Shown piece after piece: positions 14,543 through 19,572 of a stretch of DNA of 19,572 nucleotides. The notes below the pieces were generated by a model, which worked only from the letters and a program-made list of their open reading frames with translations, was not told the DNA's origin and made no database searches. The stretch comes from an uncultured Succinivibrio sp. (GTDB lineage Bacteria; Pseudomonadota; Gammaproteobacteria; Enterobacterales; Succinivibrionaceae), in NCBI GenBank assembly GCA_900754255.1, contig CAAECI010000010.1:1-19572 (forward strand), written 5' to 3'. Within the stretch, counting starts at the first letter, position 1; each line of letters begins with the position of its first letter. A program made the position numbers and the translations under genes.

Positions 14543-15535
14543 ATGGATGATACAAGCCTGATTAGAAGCAGAGACGCAACCGATGTGGGATTGAAGGCGG
14601 ACATACGCGGTATGTCCCGACTTAAATCCCTAGGCAGCGGCGATAAAAAGGCACAGGCTCAGGCCCTGAAGGCCGCAGCTGAGCAGTTTGAGCAGTTGCT
14701 TACTCAGTATTGGGTGGACGGTATGCGCGGATCCAACTCCTCGCTTGATCCCAATTCACCTCTGCACAGTAAGTACTCGCGCATGTTCGAGGATATGCTC
14801 TCGCAGGAGCAGGTGGGAATGACCTCAACTCGCAGCGGCAAAATCTCCAAAAGCTCGATAACCTACCTCATCGCCAAGCAGTTTTCCAAATCTTTGGGAG
14901 ATGAGGGCAAGGAGCTTTTGAAGGAATTGACGGACGGATCCTCCGTGCGTCCCGAGAATTTTTCCTCCTCATATGCAAAACGCGATTATTCCTCCTATCT
15001 TGATCCTTCCTCCTGTGAGGCTCGCTTCGTCAAGGGATTGTCGAGCATTTACGGCGATCTGCCTAAGGACAGCCTCAAGAGCTTTGAATCTCAGGAGGAT
15101 TTTGTCAACAAGCTTATGCCCTATGCTTTAAAGGCAGTCGAGGGGCAGGGCTTCAATCCTTTGGTGTTGGTGGCTCAGGCCGCGCTGGAAACGGGCTGGG
15201 GACGTCATGTTCCCTCTGGTAACAATTTCTACGGGATCAAGGCCGATGCCTCCTGGCGCGGAGATAAGCAGGATTTGAGCTCTCCCGAATTTGAGCAGGG
15301 ATCCTTTGTTTCGCGCGTAAGCTCCTTCCGCTCCTATGCGGGCGTACTCGATTCCATGAAGGATTACATCGACTTTATTAAGGGCAATCCCAGATATGAA
15401 AGGGCCGTGGGGCGCAGCTTCGATACCGACGGATATTTCGATGAAATTGCCAGAGCCGGATATGCTACTGATCCCGCCTACGCCGACAAGCTTAAAAATA
15501 TTTCAAGAAAAATTGCATTTATGGCATATAAATAG
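14543..15535 (+). CDS. flgJ: FlgJ: rod-cap protein and peptidoglycan hydrolase
   Basis: This 330-residue bifunctional flagellar protein caps the growing rod and cuts the peptidoglycan so the rod can cross it. Residues about 42-108 are the rod-binding domain (AAAEQFEQLL, SKYSRMFEDMLSQE). A linker rich in Ser and charged residues follows, then a C-terminal glucosaminidase domain from about 185. The catalytic glutamate is likely E216 in ALETGWG, followed by GNNFYGIKA and YATDPAYADKL. It has no signal peptide, as expected for export through the flagellar apparatus. The ATG at 14543 is preferred; a TTG two codons upstream is possible. It is the first gene after the sigma-54 promoter and precedes flgK, the common gene order. 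Confidence 0.95.
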   Translation: MDDTSLIRSRDATDVGLKADIRGMSRLKSLGSGDKKAQAQALKAAAEQFEQLLTQYWVDGMRGSNSSLDPNSPLHSKYSRMFEDMLSQEQVGMTSTRSGKISKSSITYLIAKQFSKSLGDEGKELLKELTDGSSVRPENFSSSYAKRDYSSYLDPSSCEARFVKGLSSIYGDLPKDSLKSFESQEDFVNKLMPYALKAVEGQGFNPLVLVAQAALETGWGRHVPSGNNFYGIKADASWRGDKQDLSSPEFEQGSFVSRVSSFRSYAGVLDSMKDYIDFIKGNPRYERAVGRSFDTDGYFDEIARAGYATDPAYADKLKNISRKIAFMAYK

Positions 15536-15593
15536 CATGTAAAAGTTCAAGCACAGGTTGATGGCATATATATGCCGCGTACGGGGAATAATC

Positions 15594-17660
15594 ATGCTGG
15601 ATTTATTACAAGTCGGAAAGTTCGGTGTTTTAAACTCACAAAAGCTTTTGGGCACCACTTCCAACAACATCAACAACGTCAACACCGTGGGTTATACCCG
15701 CAAGCAGACGCTGACCTACACGAACAGCATAGACTGGGGCGTGGGGAGCACCGATACCCGTCGCATTTACAACGAATACGTGCAACGTGAGCTTTATGCC
15801 GACATCGGCAATAAGAACTATTACGAGTCCTATAAGTCGGGTATGGATGCTACCGACGGCATGCTCTCCGATGACGAAATGTCCATTTCCACCGCCTTGA
15901 CCGACTTCTTCAGCTCGCTGTCATCATCCGTGCAAAATCCGACTTCAACCTCCTCGCGCGAAAAGGTCTTGGGCGATCTCAAGGTTATTCAAAACCGTTT
16001 TAAAACCTTAAACGGTGAAATTCAGTCGCAGATCCAGAATGTCAACGCCAAGATCAACGATTCGATTGCAACCGTCAATTCTCTGACGTCCTCCATCGCC
16101 AATATCAACCGTCAGATCTTAGCCTCATCCGCAGATGAGGGACAATCAGGCGAACGCAATGAAATCTATCTGCAGATGCAGGATAAGCGCGATCTCTACA
16201 TCAAGCAGCTCTCCGAGCTTGTAAATATCAATACCGTAACCCAATCCAACGGATCCATTTCGGTGTATATGTCGGGTAACGGTCAGTTGCTTGCCAATGA
16301 CGTCACCTATGCGACTTTGGTCGGAAATACCGATCAATTCGATAACAATCGCCAGTTTTTGTCCTTAACCTTCAACAATCTTGCCGGCTCCGTTGCTGAT
16401 CACACGGAGGTAAAACTTTCCGACGGGGATGTGGGCGGTAAGATCGGCGGTTATCTTGCCAGTTGCTCGGAAATACGTCAGACCATGCGCGATTTAGGAC
16501 GCTTGAATATTGCTTTTTCCGATGCCTTAAATCAGCAAAACTGCGCCGGCTTTACTCTTGAAGGGCTTGCCGGCGGCAACATCTTCAATATCAGCGACGT
16601 GTATGCCGCCGTAGACAATAAGGCCACGACCCAGGGTTGTCAGATGCACTTTAGCGAGGGCTACGGCGACAATGTTACCGCCAAGGATTACCGCATCAGC
16701 TTCGACGGCGGCAACCTGCGTGTTTTCGAGGTGGATCTTTACGGCAACGAAACCGAGGTGGATGCCAACGAATATGCCGTGGGTGCCGATGTTAACGGCA
16801 ATATGACCATCAACATGAGAGATAAGGCCGGCTTCGTGTTGACCTTCAATGCCTCCCGCAATGATCTTGAAAACGAGGAAAATAATTTTTATCTGCAGCC
16901 TACATTGAATGCAGGCTACAGCACCGAGATCAACATCAGCAAGCCCGAGGATTTGGCCTACGCCTCCGCCGTGCGTACCTCAACCACGCAGAACAACAAT
17001 CTCGGCAATGCCGTGATCACCTTGGCCTCCATGTCAGCCGTAGGCAACAATATGGGTGTCAGAGTGGATCCTGCTACCAAGAAGCCTGTATTCAATGCCG
17101 ATGCTCCCGTGCGCATAACGGTCGGTAACGACGGAAATTACAACATCTATAATCAGGCCGGAAAATTATTGGCAACGGCACCTGCCGACTGTAAGGGACA
17201 GGGGCTGTTTTCAAATGCCGTCGATCTCAACGGTAATGCCTTCAATGCCGGCGGATATCCAGGCTATGAGATCAATATTACGGGAACCGTCAAGCCCGGC
17301 GATACCTTTGAAATTGAGATCAATGAGGGCGGCATCGGCGACAATACTAACGGCAACATCATGTCGGCGCTGAAGGCTCAGAAGCTGGTCGGAACCACCG
17401 GCAATGCCAAGAGCACCTTTACCGAAAACTATGCTTCCCTGACCTCTCGCTTGGGCTCTGCCGTATATGTGGCCGATACCAATTTGGCGGCGGCCGATGC
17501 CAAGATGGAGCAGACCAACGAGCTTTATGAATCGGATGCCGGCGTGAATCTTGATGAGGAGGCTTCCAATCTCATTATGTATCAGCAGAGCTATCAGGCC
17601 TGTGCGAAGATCATCACTGCCTCTCAGACCGTTTTTGATGCTCTGATCGGTGCATTTTAG
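15594..17660 (+). CDS. flgK: FlgK: hook-filament junction protein 1 (HAP1)
   Basis: This protein (688 residues) forms the junction between hook and filament. The N-terminal D0/D1 segment is typical (VGKFGVLNSQKLLGTTSNNI, then NVNTVGYTRKQ), as is the C-terminal one (NLDEEASNLIMYQQSYQACA, residues ending TVFDALIGAF). These ends form the coiled-coil core. The middle, about residues 240-600, is rich in Asn, Gly and Asp and is the surface-exposed part; it makes the protein roughly 140 residues longer than the E. coli one (547). GGGG about nine bases upstream supports the ATG at 15594; a TTG at 15558 would add 12 residues that spoil the conserved start. It sits 58 bases after flgJ and 12 before flgL in the same operon. 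Confidence 0.95.
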   Translation: MLDLLQVGKFGVLNSQKLLGTTSNNINNVNTVGYTRKQTLTYTNSIDWGVGSTDTRRIYNEYVQRELYADIGNKNYYESYKSGMDATDGMLSDDEMSISTALTDFFSSLSSSVQNPTSTSSREKVLGDLKVIQNRFKTLNGEIQSQIQNVNAKINDSIATVNSLTSSIANINRQILASSADEGQSGERNEIYLQMQDKRDLYIKQLSELVNINTVTQSNGSISVYMSGNGQLLANDVTYATLVGNTDQFDNNRQFLSLTFNNLAGSVADHTEVKLSDGDVGGKIGGYLASCSEIRQTMRDLGRLNIAFSDALNQQNCAGFTLEGLAGGNIFNISDVYAAVDNKATTQGCQMHFSEGYGDNVTAKDYRISFDGGNLRVFEVDLYGNETEVDANEYAVGADVNGNMTINMRDKAGFVLTFNASRNDLENEENNFYLQPTLNAGYSTEINISKPEDLAYASAVRTSTTQNNNLGNAVITLASMSAVGNNMGVRVDPATKKPVFNADAPVRITVGNDGNYNIYNQAGKLLATAPADCKGQGLFSNAVDLNGNAFNAGGYPGYEINITGTVKPGDTFEIEINEGGIGDNTNGNIMSALKAQKLVGTTGNAKSTFTENYASLTSRLGSAVYVADTNLAAADAKMEQTNELYESDAGVNLDEEASNLIMYQQSYQACAKIITASQTVFDALIGAF

Positions 17661-17672
17661 GAGGTATAAAGT

Positions 17673-18890
17673 ATGCGCGTTTCAACTACCATGACCTATA
17701 ACCGGAATCTGGCCTATTTACAAAAGGCCAATTCCCGTTTGGATACCTCTACCACCCGTTACAATACCGGTCTTAAATTTGAGAACGCCGGCGAGGATCC
17801 CTCGGGCATGGCCTCGAAGATCAAATATGATGCGGCCATCACCAACTACAAGCAGTTTGCTACCAATGCAGGACTTGCCGCCGATACCATGGCCGAGGAG
17901 GAAACGGCCTTGGAATCGATGTGGAATTCCCTCTCCAGTGCTCACACCCGTCTTATTCAGGCTGTGGACAGTACTAACGATACGACCTCTCTTGACGCCA
18001 TTGCCGAGGATCTTCTACAAATACGCGATCAGCTCTTTGATCTGATGAATACTCAGAATGCCGAGGGTGAATATATTTTCTCAGGAGCCCAAAGCACGGT
18101 TTCCACCATGCGCAAAACCTCCGACGGACATTATTTCTGTCAGGCCGACGGTCAGGCGCGCGTGGTGCAGGTGGCTCCCTCGGTAAGCGTGCAGATCTCC
18201 GACAGCGGTCTTAACATATTTGAAAACTGCGATCTGGCCAAGACCATTTCCCTAACCGGAGATACCAACGGCTTATACGGCATGATCAACGATTACGGCG
18301 ATTATGATGCGCTTTATGAGAAATACTATGATCCTACCGGAGCCGGTACCAATCAGCTTACATTGAACGTAAACGCCGACGATACCTTTTCCATTACGGC
18401 TCCCGACGGAGTTACCGTCTTGGCTCAGGGCGAAGTTGACGACGACGGTACTATTGAGGCCTTGGGTATGAAATTCTCCATCGGCGACGGCAAAACCGGT
18501 CAGAACCGTGCCGTTACCATCACTATGGATAAGCCTCAAAAGGGAAATATTTTAAATGAGCTTACCACTTACATCGACAGCCTGCGCGACGGTACGTTGT
18601 CCACCGATCAGCTTTCGGATGTAATGGCTCAGGCTCAGGTAAGCGTCAAAAATGCTATGAATCAGTATGACATGTATCGCGGTCGCGTGGGTTCCAGAGA
18701 AAATGAGGTTGAAAACGTAATCAATTCCGATACCTCCCTCAAAAATATCAAAACCACGGCCCGTGCGAATATCACGGAGGTGGATGCCTTTGAGGCAGCA
18801 TCTGACATCGTCAAGGATCAGCAGGCTCTGCAGGTTGCGCGCTCGGTGTTTTCCTCCATCAACGGAACAAGTCTTTTCGATTATATTTAA
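17673..18890 (+). CDS. flgL: FlgL: hook-filament junction protein 3 (HAP3)
   Basis: This 405-residue flagellin-like junction protein sits between FlgK and the filament. The N-terminus (MRVSTTMTYNRNLAYLQKAN, then STTRYNTGLKFENAGEDPSGMA) carries the D0/D1 helices and the conserved G-K-x-x-x-x-x-DP pattern. The C-terminus (FEAASDIVKDQQALQVARSV, ending LFDYI) completes the helical core. The central 150-290 region is variable and exposed. The ribosome binding site is the best in the window, AGGAGGT eight bases before the ATG, consistent with the need for many copies. The gene lies 12 bases after flgK. A small 5-bp hairpin (18893-18906) follows the stop but has no T run, so the operon probably continues into the next small gene. 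Confidence 0.95.
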   Translation: MRVSTTMTYNRNLAYLQKANSRLDTSTTRYNTGLKFENAGEDPSGMASKIKYDAAITNYKQFATNAGLAADTMAEEETALESMWNSLSSAHTRLIQAVDSTNDTTSLDAIAEDLLQIRDQLFDLMNTQNAEGEYIFSGAQSTVSTMRKTSDGHYFCQADGQARVVQVAPSVSVQISDSGLNIFENCDLAKTISLTGDTNGLYGMINDYGDYDALYEKYYDPTGAGTNQLTLNVNADDTFSITAPDGVTVLAQGEVDDDGTIEALGMKFSIGDGKTGQNRAVTITMDKPQKGNILNELTTYIDSLRDGTLSTDQLSDVMAQAQVSVKNAMNQYDMYRGRVGSRENEVENVINSDTSLKNIKTTARANITEVDAFEAASDIVKDQQALQVARSVFSSINGTSLFDYI

Positions 18891-18920
18891 AAAGCTGAGA
18901 ACAGCTAAGGATGAGAAAAA

Positions 18921-19205
18921 ATGATTAGTCAGGTAAATTCAGTAGCGGTAAATACTCAAATATTCGGTAATACTCAGCATGGAGACAAGGCTAAGCTGCA
19001 GGAGCAGGGAGTGAGCTCTGACGTATCCTCGGTGGTGTCTTTACAGGGCTCGAATATTCAGGGCTCAAGGGCTACGGGGAATAAGTTGGATGCAAGCGGT
19101 GCGGCATCGTTTGCCGCCGATATTGCCGCCATGCTCGGTGCCGGCGGCGGCTCGGTACAGGAGCATTTAAACGGCTTTGATGCGGCAAGATTGCTTGCCG
19201 ATTAA
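18921..19205 (+). CDS. Small unrecognised protein after flgL
   Basis: This 94-residue protein is not recognised. It is rich in Ser, Ala, Gly and Gln, has no Cys, Trp, Tyr or Pro, and has no signal peptide or membrane segment. The first two thirds look disordered; the end (SFAADIAAML, a Gly-rich turn, then VQEHLNGFDAARLLAD) could form two short helices. AAGGA lies about 8-10 bases before the ATG. It starts 30 bases after flgL, with no terminator between, so it is probably the last gene of the flgJKL transcript. Such composition suits a flagellar export substrate or small regulator. A FlgM-like anti-sigma-28 role was considered, but the helices do not match well enough to claim it. Confidence 0.65.
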   Translation: MISQVNSVAVNTQIFGNTQHGDKAKLQEQGVSSDVSSVVSLQGSNIQGSRATGNKLDASGAASFAADIAAMLGAGGGSVQEHLNGFDAARLLAD

Positions 19206-19252
19206 GAAAAACCGTATCCGCAGTTTCTCTCCAAAAAAAATTAAAAAAAAAC

Positions 19253-19279
19253 TAAAGACAGTCTCTTTTCCTCCGATAA
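19253..19279 (+). promoter_or_regulatory. Sigma-28 (FliA) flagellar promoter
   Basis: TAAAGACA (19253-19260), an 11-base spacer and TCCGATAA (19272-19279) match the FliA consensus TAAAGTTT-N11-GCCGATAA in core bases and spacing. An almost unbroken A-rich tract (19233-19251) just upstream resembles an UP element. The start point would be near 19286. It would drive the gene at 19363. Confidence 0.75.
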
Positions 19280-19291
19280 TGAGGAAAAGAG
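19263..19291. repeat. Perfect 11-bp inverted repeat spanning the sigma-28 -10 element
   Basis: CTCTTTTCCTC (19263-19273) and GAGGAAAAGAG (19281-19291) are perfectly complementary with a 7-base centre that contains most of the -10 (CGATAA). No T run follows on the plus strand, so it is not a normal terminator. It may be a regulator-binding site. Confidence 0.6.
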
Positions 19292-19333
19292 GCAATGTAT
19301 AGAATATTGCTCAGGAGAGAATTTTATCAGCAG

Positions 19334-19348
19334 CCCTTTTAAAAAGGG
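19334..19348 (+). repeat. 15-base palindrome in the leader before the last gene
   Basis: CCCTTTT-A-AAAAGGG lies 14 bases before the ATG at 19363 and just before the AAAGG ribosome binding site (19350-19354). In RNA the stem would form with very little loop, so it may act more as a DNA dyad or a weak translation brake. Confidence 0.4.
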
Positions 19349-19362
19349 TAAAGGTCGCTTCT

Positions 19363-19572
19363 ATGCAACATGTGGATACGGTTAGTTCCGCCGTTACTAT
19401 GCGCGGAGCAAAAACAGAAGATTTTATTGCAGATCGTGCCGTGAACCCTCAGCGTGATCAGACCGGCGTGGACAATAAGGACATAGCCTTAAGCGATGTT
19501 CAGGCTGTAAGTTCCTCGGCCGAATCATCTGAAAAGACGATGAAGCAGGGGGCTGAGCAGATCGGAAGAAAA
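19363..19572 (+). CDS. Partial protein at the window edge, possibly FlaG-like
   Basis: An open frame begins at ATG 19363, with AAAGG eight bases upstream, and runs off the window (70 codons seen, 3' end missing). The visible part is hydrophilic and Ser/Asp/Gln/Lys-rich, with no signal peptide or membrane helix, and ends in KTMKQGAEQIGRK, which looks like the beginning of an amphipathic helix. It is headed by its own sigma-28 promoter. FlaG proteins have a variable N-terminus of this style and a late flagellar promoter, so FlaG is the best guess, but the diagnostic C-terminal domain is not visible. It is clearly not a flagellin N-terminus. Confidence 0.55.
   Translation, partial: MQHVDTVSSAVTMRGAKTEDFIADRAVNPQRDQTGVDNKDIALSDVQAVSSSAESSEKTMKQGAEQIGRK

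Noticed and set aside
15558..15593. Earlier in-frame TTG start for FlgK
   Set aside because: It would add 12 residues before the conserved FlgK N-terminus; the ATG at 15594 has a suitable purine-rich site upstream.
19263..19291. The 11-bp inverted repeat as an intrinsic terminator
   Set aside because: No T run follows on the plus strand; on the minus strand the T-rich stretch starts several bases after the stem and no minus-strand gene lies to the right in the window.

Overview
The window reads as a chromosomal segment of a motile gammaproteobacterium. Support comes from an E. coli-type bifunctional P-protein (PheA) whose domain order and residue numbering follow E. coli, a close GalR/GalS-type repressor, a FlrA/FleQ-type flagellar master regulator, and matching sigma-54 and sigma-28 promoters. 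The family Succinivibrionaceae (Aeromonadales) is my best guess, but it is an inference from gene style, not a computed placement. I see no rRNA, tRNA, CRISPR array, prophage or complete insertion sequence.

Left part (1-8936), mixed housekeeping and sugar genes. A 487-base stretch without a recognisable gene leads into a transmembrane chemoreceptor (488-2092). Next come a GalR/GalS-like repressor (2253-3245) and, convergent to it, pheA for phenylalanine synthesis (3331-4491, minus). A Bax inhibitor-1/YccA-family membrane protein follows (4578-5339, minus). A GntR/FCD regulator (5597-6310, minus) is divergent from a two-gene operon, kdgK-eda (6563-8168). That operon turns 2-keto-3-deoxygluconate into KDPG and then pyruvate plus glyceraldehyde-3-phosphate, the bottom of the hexuronate pathway. 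The regulator probably controls it. An ung gene (8247-8936) follows a strong terminator.

Middle part (8942-14328, all minus), one tightly packed operon. In transcription order it is flrA-like regulator, pseB, pseC, pseF, pseG. Gaps are 3 nt or overlaps, including two ATGA couplings and one 8-nt overlap with a TTG start. It joins the top regulator of the flagellar cascade to four enzymes of CMP-pseudaminic acid synthesis, the sugar commonly used to glycosylate flagellin. pseH and pseI are not in the window.

Right part (14543-19572, plus), flagellar structural genes. flgJ, flgK and flgL are read from a near-perfect sigma-54 promoter (14479-14494) that shares a divergent, A/T-tract-rich control region with flrA. 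After flgL comes a small unrecognised protein (18921-19205). Then there is a well-spaced sigma-28 (FliA) promoter (19253-19279) with an 11-bp perfect inverted repeat across its -10, and the start of a further protein, possibly FlaG-like, that runs off the window.

Together the right two thirds form a flagellar regulation, glycosylation and assembly locus with both classes of flagellar promoter visible. The most interesting points are the regulator-glycan operon, the altered c-di-GMP motif of the FlrA-like protein, the altered phenylalanine-binding motifs of PheA, the sigma-28 promoter inside a dyad, and the unrecognised small proteins at the right end.
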